DNA of 18,157 nucleotides from Candidatus Dormiibacterota bacterium (GCA_019234035.1 JAFALX010000333.1:1-18157); one strand, 5' to 3'. Counted from the first letter of the stretch, positions 6,786-12,903 are shown. Notes: generated by a model from the letters alone, not told the origin. Made by a program: numbers and translations.

Positions 6786-7496
6786 CTATTGCGACCTCAC
6801 CTCCATCTGCCCGATCAGGTCGCGCACGCGGTTCCAGCGCGCCTGGTACCTGCTCCCGAAGCGCTCGTCCGCGCGACGCCGCTTGCGTGAGCCCTCGGGG
6901 TATCGCCGCCTCGCCCACGGCGAGGTGGGCTTTGCCAGCCGTACCGCCGAGATCAGGGCGAGGAAGGGGACCATCACACCCAGCGCGCCGGTGACCGGCT
7001 TGCCCTTGTAGACGGCGATGAGCACGAACACGAAGTTGAGGGCGACGGCGACCGAGCCCTCCCAGTCGATGCCGTGCTCGAGGTCGCCGACCCCGAGCGG
7101 CGTGAAGTTGGTGAGCAGCAGCCCAGACACCGCGATCGCGACGAACACCGCGTCGACCGAGAGCCGTCCTTCCGCGGTCCAGTAGACATCGTCGAGGCGC
7201 AGCCACAGCGCGAACTCGTCAAGGGTGAGCGCGGCGCCGACCCCGAAGAGGGTGGCCAGGCCGGCGGCGGCCAGGCCTGTCGTCGCGTATGCGAACTGCA
7301 GGCCCCCCGCGATGATCATGATCAGGATGCCGAACACCTGGTGATGCACGTGCACACCGCCGATGCTCCAGTTGCGCAGCCCTGTCGAGCCCTTGCGGAT
7401 CTTGGCGGTGACGATGCGGGTGATCGCGAACGTGACGATGAGCGCCAGCCACAGACAGAACAGCGGCGTTCGGTTGGAGACGATGAGGTTGTTCAC
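6786..7496 (-). CDS. Conserved polytopic membrane protein with HVHHQ and LDEFALWLRLDD motifs, unknown function
   Basis: 236 aa from the GTG at 7496, preceded by AGGGG; a further in-frame ATG at 7535 would add 13 residues without membrane character. Roughly six hydrophobic segments are seen (about residues 11-30, 54-73, 76-92, 114-130, 147-164, 168-186). Two polar motifs lie at membrane boundaries: GGVHVHHQVFG (residues 46-56) and LDEFALWLRLDDVYW (92-106). Together these offer three His and several Asp/Glu that could bind a metal or act catalytically. The C-terminal 45 residues are very basic (RRRYPEGSRKRRRADERFG). I recall similar uncharacterised actinobacterial membrane proteins but know no function. 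The gene is 53 bases upstream of the GT87-type gene on the same strand, so a shared envelope role is possible. Confidence 0.7.
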   Translation of the reverse strand: MNNLIVSNRTPLFCLWLALIVTFAITRIVTAKIRKGSTGLRNWSIGGVHVHHQVFGILIMIIAGGLQFAYATTGLAAAGLATLFGVGAALTLDEFALWLRLDDVYWTAEGRLSVDAVFVAIAVSGLLLTNFTPLGVGDLEHGIDWEGSVAVALNFVFVLIAVYKGKPVTGALGVMVPFLALISAVRLAKPTSPWARRRYPEGSRKRRRADERFGSRYQARWNRVRDLIGQMEVRSQ

Positions 7497-7505
7497 GCCC
7501 CTGCA

Positions 7506-7543
7506 GATGCAAGCGGGCGATGAACCGTCTGTCAACCGGCGAA
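7506..7543 (-). promoter_or_regulatory. Candidate promoter for the membrane protein at 7496
   Basis: On the minus strand a TTGACA hexamer (about 7532-7537) is followed after 17 bases by TTGCAT (about 7509-7514), a weak -10 match. Transcription would start within a few bases of the GTG at 7496. The perfect -35 box and correct spacing support it; the -10 is poor. Confidence 0.35.
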
Positions 7544-7553
7544 CGCGTCAGCG

Positions 7554-7589
7554 CCCGGGAGAGCGCGCCGGCCGCGCGCACCTCCCGGG
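7554..7589 (-). terminator. GC-rich stem-loop, possible terminator of the SRPBCC gene
   Basis: CCCGGGAG at 7554-7561 and CTCCCGGG at 7582-7589 are perfect 8-bp arms. Inside them GCGCG (7563-7567) can pair with CGCGC (7575-7579) around a 7-base loop. The structure lies 40-75 bases past the stop of the gene ending at 7629, where a terminator is expected. No U tract follows, so it would be an atypical intrinsic terminator or an mRNA-end stabiliser. Confidence 0.45.
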
Positions 7590-7628
7590 AGCCGCGTCAG
7601 ACGAAGGAAAGTGTCACATCTGGCAGGA

Positions 7629-8108
7629 TCAGGCCTGCTCGACCACCGCCGTGTAGCGCTGCAGGTACAGCGGCCAGCCGTCCGCAGCGTCGATGCCGTC
7701 GCGGACCGACTCCCAGCCATCACCGTGACGGTCGAGGTTGCGGTGCTCGAGCTCCACGCGGGTGCGGTCGCCGTCCTCCGCGATGAATCGCACCTCGACC
7801 TCGCTCGTGCGGGCGGGATCGCTCTCGATCTGCCAGGTGGGGCCGATGTCCCAGCTGAACACGACGCGATTCGGCGGGTCGTATGCGAGCACGCGGGCCC
7901 AGCGGCACTCGGTGCCGTCGGTGCCGCGGTCGTACAGGGCGCCCCCCACGCGCGGCTCGAAGATCGTGGCCTCGATCGGCACGGACATCAGGTTGTGCTC
8001 CGGCGGCTTGAAGCTCCCGAAGTCCTCGGTGAACACGCGGAACGCGCGCTCGATGGGTGCGCGAACGACGATCGTGTGCCGTACGGCGGTGGCGGCGACC
8101 TGGGTCAT
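7629..8108 (-). CDS. SRPBCC-fold protein, AHSA1/START-like
   Basis: 159 aa from the ATG at 8108. The fold pattern is HTIVVRAPIERAFRVFTEDFG at the N-terminus (strand then helix), RVGGALYDRGTDGTECRWARVLAYDPPNRVVFSWDI in the sheet, then EVRFIAEDGDRTRVELEHRNLDRHGDGWESV and a final helix. This is the Activator of Hsp90 ATPase homologue 1-like (AHSA1) type of hydrophobic-cavity protein. Members bind small hydrophobic molecules or act as toxin/stress-associated proteins; no ligand can be named. The start follows GAGGAG with six-base spacing; the GTG at 8129 is in frame but lies before that ribosome site. AHSA1 genes often accompany ArsR regulators, but none is adjacent here. It has its own promoter at 8153-8181. 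Confidence 0.85.
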   Translation of the reverse strand: MTQVAATAVRHTIVVRAPIERAFRVFTEDFGSFKPPEHNLMSVPIEATIFEPRVGGALYDRGTDGTECRWARVLAYDPPNRVVFSWDIGPTWQIESDPARTSEVEVRFIAEDGDRTRVELEHRNLDRHGDGWESVRDGIDAADGWPLYLQRYTAVVEQA

Positions 8109-8152
8109 GGGCATCTCCTCAACACTCACTCCGTAACTCTCCAGTGACCGTA

Positions 8153-8181
8153 AGTCTAGGCTAACCGACGGTCAGGGTCAA
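8153..8181 (-). promoter_or_regulatory. Sigma-70-type promoter of the SRPBCC gene
   Basis: On the minus strand TTGACC (8176-8181) and TAGACT (8153-8158) are separated by 17 bases, the classic housekeeping geometry. A direct repeat of TTACGG lies just downstream (about 8129-8152, twice), overlapping the expected transcription start, and could bind a regulator. The expected leader is about 35-40 bases. Confidence 0.65.
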
Positions 8182-8240
8182 CCGGCCTCCTGAATCGACT
8201 CCTGTCACGTCGCCGCGGGACCGTGACGGTCGCCGCGTCT

Positions 8241-8246
8241 TACGCT
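8241..8246 (+). promoter_or_regulatory. Candidate -10 element of the small zinc-ribbon locus
   Basis: TACGCT fits TANNNT and ends six bases before an ATG at 8253, the leaderless geometry seen elsewhere in the window. The ATG reads only 25 codons in its own frame before a stop, unless the C run at 8272-8278 has lost a base. Confidence 0.35.
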
Positions 8247-8293
8247 TCGCCCATGCGCACGGATGGCACAGCCCCCCCGGCTCTAGCACCCAT

Positions 8294-8457
8294 ATGCAAT
8301 GCGACGCCTGCTCGACCATCACTATCCTGAAGGCCTCGCAATGGGCGCCCCGCCCCGCTACACCTATCAATGCGGTGTGTGCGGCGCGGTCCTGACTCAC
8401 ACCGGAGGGGCCGCGTGGGCGGAGCGGCAGATGCCACTCGCCAAGCGCAAAAACTAA
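8294..8457 (+). pseudogene. Probable small double-CxxC zinc-ribbon protein, reading frame disrupted
   Basis: No single frame gives a convincing protein, but two joined frames do. From the ATG at 8294 one frame reads MQCDACSTITILKASQWAP with strong G/C third positions, then loses that bias. Past about 8345 the -1 frame takes over with YTYQCGVCGAVLTHTGG and AAWAERQMPLAKRKN, ending at TAA 8455-8457. Joined, this is a compact protein with CxxC pairs CDAC and CGVC, as in zinc ribbons. The switch falls in CCCC runs at 8347-8356, where one lost C would explain it. A second C run at 8272-8278 could likewise link the leaderless ATG at 8253. The alternative is a single intact frame from ATG 8299 (52 aa) or 8341 (38 aa) carrying only the second CxxC. 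Error and real decay cannot be told apart here. Confidence 0.4.
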
Positions 8458-8620
8458 CTGCCGCGCCGTGCTCGCCAAAACACGGAGCAGCAAACCCGCG
8501 CGCATGGGCGCGTATCAATCCGAATTGCGAGCGATACGGGCTGCAAACAGCACGGGCGCAAATCTTTCGACCCGCGCGGGGAAACGTCTCACACCGTTGG
8601 ACCCTTAAACTGCAATCCCT
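8458..8620. other. Intergenic, no gene seen
   Basis: Between the zinc-ribbon remnant and the tRNA no coding frame with convincing bias is seen. An AT-richer CTTAAACT patch about 15 bases before the tRNA could be part of its promoter, without a clear -35 box. Confidence 0.4.
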
Positions 8621-8693
8621 CCCAGGGTAGCCAAGTGGTTAAGGCAGCGGTCTGTAAAACCGTGTACCGATGGTTCGACTCCATCCCCTGGGA
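8621..8693 (+). tRNA. tRNA with anticodon GUA (Tyr), short variable loop, C1-G72
   Basis: A full cloverleaf folds. The acceptor is CCCAGGG with CCCTGGG, then U8-A9. The D arm is GCC/GGC with a GG-containing loop. The anticodon stem GCGGT/ACCGT encloses loop CTGTAAA, giving GUA. The variable loop is five bases, GTACC. The T arm is GATGG-TTCGACT-CCATC. The discriminator is A at 8693 and no CCA is encoded. Anticodon GUA reads tyrosine codons UAU/UAC. Bacterial tRNA-Tyr normally is class II with a long variable arm and G1-C72; this molecule is class I with C1-G72 and A73, the identity pattern of archaeal and eukaryotic tRNA-Tyr. The body (GCCAAGTGGTTAAGGCAG) recalls bacterial tRNA-Cys. Structure is certain; which synthetase charges it is not. 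Confidence 0.92.
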
Positions 8694-8711
8694 CTCCAAC
8701 GCGCACTGACC

Positions 8712-9755
8712 CTAGGGCGTCAGCACCACCTTGAGCGCTTCTTTTCGCTCGAAGAGCTCGTAGCCCATGACGGCGTCGTCGAGCCGCATCCGGTGCGAGA
8801 TGATCTGATCCGGGTGCGCGTGGCCGGACGTTATGAGCGCCAGCGCCTCGTCCCACTTCCCGTTGATGTTGGCCAGGCCGTTGAACTTGACGTCGAGTCC
8901 GCGGATGAAGCACAGCTGCAGGGGAAGGTCGAAATCCGGATCCGTGTGCAGGCCGATGACACTGATCCGGCCGCCTGCACGGACGATATCGATTGCATCG
9001 GTCAGTGCCGGCACGAGCCCAACGCATTCGAGAACAGCATCCGCGCCGCGACCGCCGGTGGCATCCTGGATGTGCGAGGGAACATGGACGGCCGCGGCGT
9101 CGACGGGGATCGCGCCGAAGGTCTGCGCCATCTCCAAGCGCTGCGACACGGTGTCAACCGCGTAGATCGTTCGTGGTTCGAACGTGCGCGCTGCCTGTAT
9201 CGCCATCAACCCCACGGGACCGCAGCCGATCACCGCCACCACCTCGCCCGCCTCGATTCGCGCTGCGCCGGCGCACTCGTAGCCGGTGGTGAAGATGTCG
9301 CCGACGAACAGCGCCTGCTCGTCGGTGAGTGATGGATCGACGCCGTGCAGCGTCAGGTCGGCGTTGGGAACGCGCACGTACTCCGCTTGCGCACCCTGCA
9401 CATCGCCGACGAACGAGCCGCCGCCGAAGGAGCGCTGGTCAGGGCACCGGCTGTACAGGCCGCGCTGGCAGAACCAGCACGTCCCGCACGGGATGGTGAA
9501 CGAGCCCACCACGCGGTCCCCCGGCGAGAAGCGGGTGACGTCGGCTGACGTCTCCTCAACCACACCGATGAACTCGTGGCCGAGTGTGCTGCCGGGTGTC
9601 ATGCCGGGGACCCTGCCGTTGACCAAGTGCAGGTCGCTCCCGCAGATGGCCGTCGTGGTCACGCGGATCACCGCGTCCCGCGGTTCCTCGATGACCGGTT
9701 TCGGCACATCGGCCAGCTCGACGCTGCCGAAGTCCTTGAACACAAGCGCGCGCAT
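8712..9755 (-). CDS. Zinc-dependent alcohol dehydrogenase, medium-chain (MDR) family
   Basis: 347 aa NAD(P)-dependent oxidoreductase. From the ATG at 9755, catalytic zinc ligands are C38 (TAICGSDLH), H60-E61 (LGHEFIGVVEE) and probably D153. The structural zinc lobe PCGTCWFCQRGLYSRC has C90, C93, C96 and C104. The nucleotide fold has VAVIGCGPVGLMAIQAA, and an acidic residue ends strand 2 in IYAVDTVSQR, favouring NAD. The substrate cannot be fixed; the family includes threonine, sorbitol, glutathione-independent formaldehyde and short-chain alcohol dehydrogenases. AGGAG at 9761-9765 with five-base spacing selects ATG 9755 over the GTG at 9761, which lies within the ribosome site. It lies 51 bases downstream of the small gene 9807-10106 on the same strand and faces the tRNA convergently. 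Confidence 0.93.
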   Translation of the reverse strand: MRALVFKDFGSVELADVPKPVIEEPRDAVIRVTTTAICGSDLHLVNGRVPGMTPGSTLGHEFIGVVEETSADVTRFSPGDRVVGSFTIPCGTCWFCQRGLYSRCPDQRSFGGGSFVGDVQGAQAEYVRVPNADLTLHGVDPSLTDEQALFVGDIFTTGYECAGAARIEAGEVVAVIGCGPVGLMAIQAARTFEPRTIYAVDTVSQRLEMAQTFGAIPVDAAAVHVPSHIQDATGGRGADAVLECVGLVPALTDAIDIVRAGGRISVIGLHTDPDFDLPLQLCFIRGLDVKFNGLANINGKWDEALALITSGHAHPDQIISHRMRLDDAVMGYELFERKEALKVVLTP

Positions 9756-9806
9756 GGTCACTCCTTGACAGGTGGGCGAACGGTGCCAGCTCCGGTGGCG
9801 AATCGC

Positions 9807-10106
9807 CTAGTTCCGGCTGTCGGTCTCCGTTTCGCGGCGATGAATGATGCGATCCCGAAGTTCGTCCTCGAGGGCGTCGCCCTCGTGACCACGCTCCAGC
9901 CAGAACGGTACGCGGTCAGGCTGCGGAGCGGGTTCCGGCGCCGGTGCGTGCAGCGCCTCGAGATGCGCTCGGAGCGCGCCATCGACCGCCCGCTCGAGCG
10001 GTTCACCGCCGGCGGTCAGCTCGGCGGCGATCCCGGAGTCAATCACGACACTGTTCGGTGGAGGCGGCGGCGCCTTGGCGCCGAAGAGGCGGCCGAGCAG
10101 CGTCAT
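9807..10106 (-). CDS. Small hypothetical protein
   Basis: 99 aa from the ATG at 10106. It opens MTLLGRLFGAKAPPPPPNSV, a short hydrophobic/basic start followed by five prolines. A helix-prone middle follows (ERAVDGALRAHLEALHAPAP). The end is highly charged: WLERGHEGDALEDELRDR then IIHRRETETD. No family or catalytic motif is recognised. The start is supported by a TAGACT box exactly six bases upstream, giving a leaderless transcript. It is divergent from the HhH-GPD gene, and the alcohol dehydrogenase follows it on the same strand, so the two may be cotranscribed. Confidence 0.6.
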   Translation of the reverse strand: MTLLGRLFGAKAPPPPPNSVVIDSGIAAELTAGGEPLERAVDGALRAHLEALHAPAPEPAPQPDRVPFWLERGHEGDALEDELRDRIIHRRETETDSRN

Positions 10107-10112
10107 GGACCA

Positions 10113-10118
10113 AGTCTA
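10113..10118 (-). promoter_or_regulatory. -10 element for the leaderless gene at 10106
   Basis: TAGACT on the minus strand, identical to the -10 hexamer of the SRPBCC promoter, with six bases to the ATG at 10106. A weak TTGGAG lies upstream at 15-base spacing. Confidence 0.5.
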
Positions 10119-10171
10119 CGCACGCCGCGGGGCCTCCAAGGGTGGGTGTGCGGTGTCCGTGTGGCGCGAGG

Positions 10172-10177
10172 TACGGT
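10172..10177 (+). promoter_or_regulatory. -10 element for the leaderless HhH-GPD gene
   Basis: TACGGT with six bases to the GTG at 10184. Together with the minus-strand box at 10113-10118 it makes a divergent promoter region of about 77 bases between the two start codons. Confidence 0.5.
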
Positions 10178-10183
10178 ACGGCC

Positions 10184-10801
10184 GTGGCGCGCGTGACAAC
10201 CACTCCGCAGATGGATTGGACCGGCAATCCGGAGGCCGACCACTTGGTCAGCACGGATCCTGCGGCACTCCTCATCGGCTTCTGCCTCGACCAGCAGGTC
10301 CCGGTGGAATGGGCGTTCATGGGGCCACTGAAGGTGCAGGAGCGTCTCGGCACGATCGACCCGACTCGCATCGCGAAGATGGACCCCGGCGAGGTCGAGG
10401 GCGCGTTTCGCACGCCGCCCGCGCTGCATCGCTATCCCGGGAGCATGGCCCAGCGCGTGTACGCGCTCTGCACGACGATCGCGAACGACTACGGCGGCGA
10501 CGCGTCGCGCATCTGGACCGAGGCGAAGGACGCACGCGACCTCAAGAAGCGGTTCGCAGCGCTCCCCGGCTTCGGCGACATGAAGGCGCAGATCATGGTG
10601 GGCGTGGTGTCGAAGCAGCTCGGCGTGCGCTGCGCCGGGTGGGAGGAGATCGCGCCCACGTGGCCGACCCTCGCGGATGTGCACACGACCGCGGAGCGCG
10701 AGGAATACCAGACGCAGAAGCGCGCGTACAAGGCGAAGCTCCGCGCCGAGGCGGCAGAGACCAAGCCTGCACGCAGCGCGCCGGCGCGTGGCCGCCGCTG
10801 A
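10184..10801 (+). CDS. HhH-GPD-type protein, putative base-excision repair family (uncharacterised)
   Basis: 205 aa from the leaderless-type GTG at 10184. The all-helical domain includes DHLVSTDPAALLIGFCLDQQVPVEWAF (residues 19-45), the GPLKVQERLGTIDP helix, and a helix-hairpin-helix with hairpin LPGFG (127-131) followed by DMKAQIMV, as in endonuclease III-like glycosylases. The catalytic aspartate normally found after the hairpin is not evident (the segment reads GVRCAGWEE), and no iron-sulfur Cys cluster is present. It matches what I recall of an uncharacterised actinobacterial HhH-GPD family of about 190-200 aa. The tail is Lys/Arg/Ala-rich. Its final 14 bases overlap the MBL-fold gene, implying an operon. 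DNA repair is inferred only from the fold; longer upstream readings in this frame are low-complexity and rejected. Confidence 0.82.
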   Translation: MARVTTTPQMDWTGNPEADHLVSTDPAALLIGFCLDQQVPVEWAFMGPLKVQERLGTIDPTRIAKMDPGEVEGAFRTPPALHRYPGSMAQRVYALCTTIANDYGGDASRIWTEAKDARDLKKRFAALPGFGDMKAQIMVGVVSKQLGVRCAGWEEIAPTWPTLADVHTTAEREEYQTQKRAYKAKLRAEAAETKPARSAPARGRR

Positions 10802-11444
10802 CATCACCGTCGTCGAAGACGGCGACGTCCGCATCATCAAGGTTGGGCCCATGGGTCCCTTTGCGAACAACGCGTACATCGTGCGCGACGTCGCGGCGCG
10901 CGAATCGCTGCTCGTCGACATGCCGCTTGACCGGCAACCGCTGCTCGACGCCATCGCCGCAGACGGCGGTGTGCGCACCGTCGTCGCCACGCACTGGCAT
11001 CCCGACCACTGGGAGTCGTACGACGCGGTGCGCGGCGCCACGGGTGCTCCCGTGCTCGTCGGTGCGCGCGAGATCAACATCCCGCAGGAGCGCATCGACG
11101 GCCGGCTCGAGGACGGCCAGGAGGTGCGCGTCGGGTCGACGCGCGTGACCGTGCTGCACACGCCGGGACACACCCCGGGCAGCATCTCGCTGCGCGTCGG
11201 GCGCGCGCTCATCTCCGGCGACACGCTGTTCGACGGCGGTCCGGGCCGCACCTTCGCGTCCGGCGACCTCGAGACGATCCTCGAGAGCATCCAGGCGAAG
11301 CTGCTCCAGCTCGCGGACGAGATCGTTGTCCTGCCCGGCCACGGGGCGAACACGACGATCGGCGACAGCCGGCGCGGCTACGACGAATACCAGCGTCACC
11401 CCAAGCCGCGCGGCTTCCACGGCGACGTCGCGTGGGAGGCCTAG
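10788..11444 (+). CDS. MBL-fold metallo-hydrolase, glyoxalase II-like
   Basis: 218 aa from the GTG at 10788. The binuclear metal site is visible: HxHxDH as HWHPDH (H69, H71, D73, H74), H128 in LHTPGHTPGS, D145 in ISGDTLFDGG and H185 in LPGHGANT. The N-terminus is the usual strand pair IIKVGPMGPFANNAYIV. A typical small glyoxalase II/YcbL-type domain, hydrolysing a thioester, sulfur or lactone substrate that cannot be determined; the C-terminus lacks the glyoxalase II helical domain. The gene starts 14 bases inside the upstream HhH-GPD gene, a translational coupling arrangement. The next gene, an antitoxin, starts 38 bases past its stop with separate signals. Confidence 0.88.
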   Translation: MAAADITVVEDGDVRIIKVGPMGPFANNAYIVRDVAARESLLVDMPLDRQPLLDAIAADGGVRTVVATHWHPDHWESYDAVRGATGAPVLVGAREINIPQERIDGRLEDGQEVRVGSTRVTVLHTPGHTPGSISLRVGRALISGDTLFDGGPGRTFASGDLETILESIQAKLLQLADEIVVLPGHGANTTIGDSRRGYDEYQRHPKPRGFHGDVAWEA

Positions 11445-11457
11445 CGTAAAGCCCGAT

Positions 11458-11477
11458 GGTTATACCGGGTTGTACTC
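11458..11477. promoter_or_regulatory. Direct repeat upstream of the antitoxin, candidate operator
   Basis: GGTTATAC (11458-11465) and GGTTGTAC (11468-11475) are near-identical and start exactly 10 bases apart, on the same helix face, ending seven bases before the antitoxin GTG. Ribbon-helix-helix antitoxins bind such closely spaced repeats cooperatively, so autoregulation is likely but inferred. TATACC inside it may be the -10 box. Confidence 0.5.
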
Positions 11478-11482
11478 CTTCG

Positions 11483-11728
11483 GTGAAGACTGCCATTTCT
11501 CTGCCGAACGAGACGTTCGAGCGTGCCGCCGAACGCGCTCATGAGCTCGGCATCAGCCGCTCGGAGTTCTTCGCGCGAGCAGCAGACCGCTACCTGGAGG
11601 AACTCGACCGCGACTCCCTGACGCAAGCGATCAACGAGGCGTTGGACGCCGGCGCGGATCACGATGGTTCCAATGCCGTCGCCATAGCCGCGAGCCACGC
11701 CGCCCTCGAAGCCGCTGACGACTGGTGA
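11483..11728 (+). CDS. Type II antitoxin, ribbon-helix-helix (MazE-like)
   Basis: 81 aa. The N-terminus VKTAISLPNETFERAAERAH is the classic ribbon strand and first helix of RHH/CopG-MetJ proteins; LGISRSEFFARAADRYLEEL is the second helix. This domain dimerises, binds the operator and represses the operon. The C-terminal half (about residues 45-81, acidic, NEALDAGADHDG, ALEAADDW) would be the disordered part that wraps and inhibits the toxin. The GTG at 11483 is chosen over the ATG at 11456 because the fold begins exactly there and the operator repeat lies between. It overlaps the toxin gene by GTGA. Confidence 0.85.
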   Translation: MKTAISLPNETFERAAERAHELGISRSEFFARAADRYLEELDRDSLTQAINEALDAGADHDGSNAVAIAASHAALEAADDW

Positions 11729-12078
11729 TTCTGTGCGGCGAGATCCGCTGGGCCGATCTCGGGCCGCCCGTTGGGTCGCAGCCCGCCAAGCGGCGGCCCG
11801 TGCTGATCGTTTCCGCCGATGCTTACAACCGCAGCCGTCTGGCGACGGTGTTGGCAGTGGTGTTGAGCAGCAACACAGCGCTGGCCGCGACGCCTGGCAA
11901 CGTGTTTCTTCCGGCAACAGCGACCGGGCTCCCGCGCGACTCGGTGGCGAACGTGACGGCGGTGATCACCCTGAACAAGGCCGAGGTTGAACGCCGTGCC
12001 GGTCGTGCTCCGCACTCGCTGATGCGGCAGGTGGAGGTCGGTCTCCGCCGGGTTCTCGGTCTGACCCGCGCGATCTGA
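11725..12078 (+). CDS. mazF: MazF/PemK-family mRNA interferase toxin
   Basis: 117 aa. Reads GEIRWADLGPPVGSQPAKRRPVLIVSADAYN, the first two strands of the MazF fold with the usual KRRPVLIVS block, then VLAVVLSSNTALAATPGNVFL and SVANVTAVITLNKAEV, with the catalytic-face positions (the Arg in KRRP and the Ser/Thr in LSSNT) present. The likely action is ribosome-independent, sequence-specific cleavage of mRNA; the preferred sequence cannot be read. C-terminal helix MRQVEVGLRRVLGL is typical. The GTG start overlaps the antitoxin stop (GTGA). Toxin-antitoxin pairs are commonly acquired horizontally, but base composition matches the surroundings and no mobile ends are seen. Confidence 0.9.
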   Translation: MILCGEIRWADLGPPVGSQPAKRRPVLIVSADAYNRSRLATVLAVVLSSNTALAATPGNVFLPATATGLPRDSVANVTAVITLNKAEVERRAGRAPHSLMRQVEVGLRRVLGLTRAI

Positions 12079-12129
12079 CGCCAGGCAACTCAACGGTCCC
12101 TGCCTGCGCGGCCCCGCCACGTCGAGCAT

Positions 12130-12168
12130 CAAGTGGTGCTTGACACTCAAGGGCGTACGCATGATGAT
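12130..12168 (+). promoter_or_regulatory. Promoter with inverted repeats upstream of the MerR gene
   Basis: TTGACA at 12140-12145 is a perfect -35 box. GATGAT at 12163-12168, 17 bases on, is a fair -10, leaving eight bases to the ATG. Over the -35 box lie two nested dyads: CAAG(12130-12133)/CTTG(12139-12142), and CTTGA(12139-12143)/TCAAG(12147-12151). A CTTGA/TCAAG dyad resembles half-sites bound by MerR-type regulators such as HspR, so autoregulation is plausible. Confidence 0.5.
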
Positions 12169-12176
12169 CGCCGCCC

Positions 12177-12887
12177 ATGCCTGCCTTCCCGTACCGGATG
12201 CGCGATCTGGTCCGCCTCACCGGCGTCGGCGCCGCGACCATCCACTTCTATCAGCAGCAGGGACTGCTGCCGGAATCGCAGAAGACCGCCGGCAACCAGG
12301 CAGCCTATCCAGAGAGCACCGTGCGGCGCCTCCTCTGGATTCGCGCGATGCAGAACGAGCTCCGGCTCACCCTCCGCGGCATCGGCAGCATCCTGGCGCG
12401 CTGGGGTGAGCTGCCCATCGAGGAGATGCGCGCGCTGCAGGCGCTCGGCGGCCTCCTCGAGGAGCCGGATCCGGCGGCACCGCGCGCCGACCTCACCGAG
12501 ATCCGCACACGGCTCACCCCGGAAGACCTGGAGACACTCGCCAAGCTCGGACTGATCGCAGGCAACGGCGGGCTCTCGAGCAGCGACGTCCGCCTGCTCG
12601 GGCTGGTTGCGGCGATGCGCGCCGCGGGCTTCACCGACGAGTCCGGATTCGAGATCGAGAGCATCGCGCTGTACCGCGACGCGATCGATCGCCTCGTCAC
12701 CGAGGAGCTGTCGCGAATCATCGAGCCGGTCCTCAACCGGCACGACGCGGCGACGCTGCGCGACCTCGTGCGGCGCGGGCTCCCGCTCGCCGACCAGCTC
12801 CTCTCTCTTCTGCACCACCGCGCCGTGCAACACGCGGTGCAGCAATGGCTTGCAAGCGACGGCAACGAACAGGCCGACAGCGCCTGA
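12177..12887 (+). CDS. MerR-family transcriptional regulator
   Basis: 236 aa. N-terminal winged helix MRDLVRLTGVGAATIHFYQQ (residues 8-27) with QGLLP and AYPESTVRRLLWIRAM, the MerR signature, residues 8-60. The remainder is a long helical region rich in leucine and charge (EEMRALQALGGLL, RLVTEELSRIIEP), likely dimerisation coiled coil plus sensing domain. The protein is longer than simple metal-sensing MerR proteins (about 130 aa), has no cysteine metal loop, and probably senses a small molecule or stress by its C-terminal half. The ferritin-like gene starts 16 bases past its stop, making it the likely target and partner. Start ATG 12177 is supported by promoter position. Confidence 0.88.
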   Translation: MPAFPYRMRDLVRLTGVGAATIHFYQQQGLLPESQKTAGNQAAYPESTVRRLLWIRAMQNELRLTLRGIGSILARWGELPIEEMRALQALGGLLEEPDPAAPRADLTEIRTRLTPEDLETLAKLGLIAGNGGLSSSDVRLLGLVAAMRAAGFTDESGFEIESIALYRDAIDRLVTEELSRIIEPVLNRHDAATLRDLVRRGLPLADQLLSLLHHRAVQHAVQQWLASDGNEQADSA

Positions 12888-12903
12888 GCACCGGAGGACA
12901 CCG

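Noticed and set aside
8161..8518. Minus-strand frames of about 90-115 codons
   Set aside because: No coding bias or motif, and they cross the SRPBCC promoter and the plus-strand zinc-ribbon signal.
9944..10183. N-terminal extension of the HhH-GPD protein
   Set aside because: Arg-rich low complexity antisense to the small gene 9807-10106; the promoter box lies directly before GTG 10184.
10677..10787. N-terminal extension of the MBL protein
   Set aside because: Out-of-frame reading of the HhH-GPD gene; the fold begins at GTG 10788.
12607..12903. N-terminal extension of the ferritin-like protein
   Set aside because: It runs out of frame through the MerR gene; ATG 12904 has a proper ribosome site.
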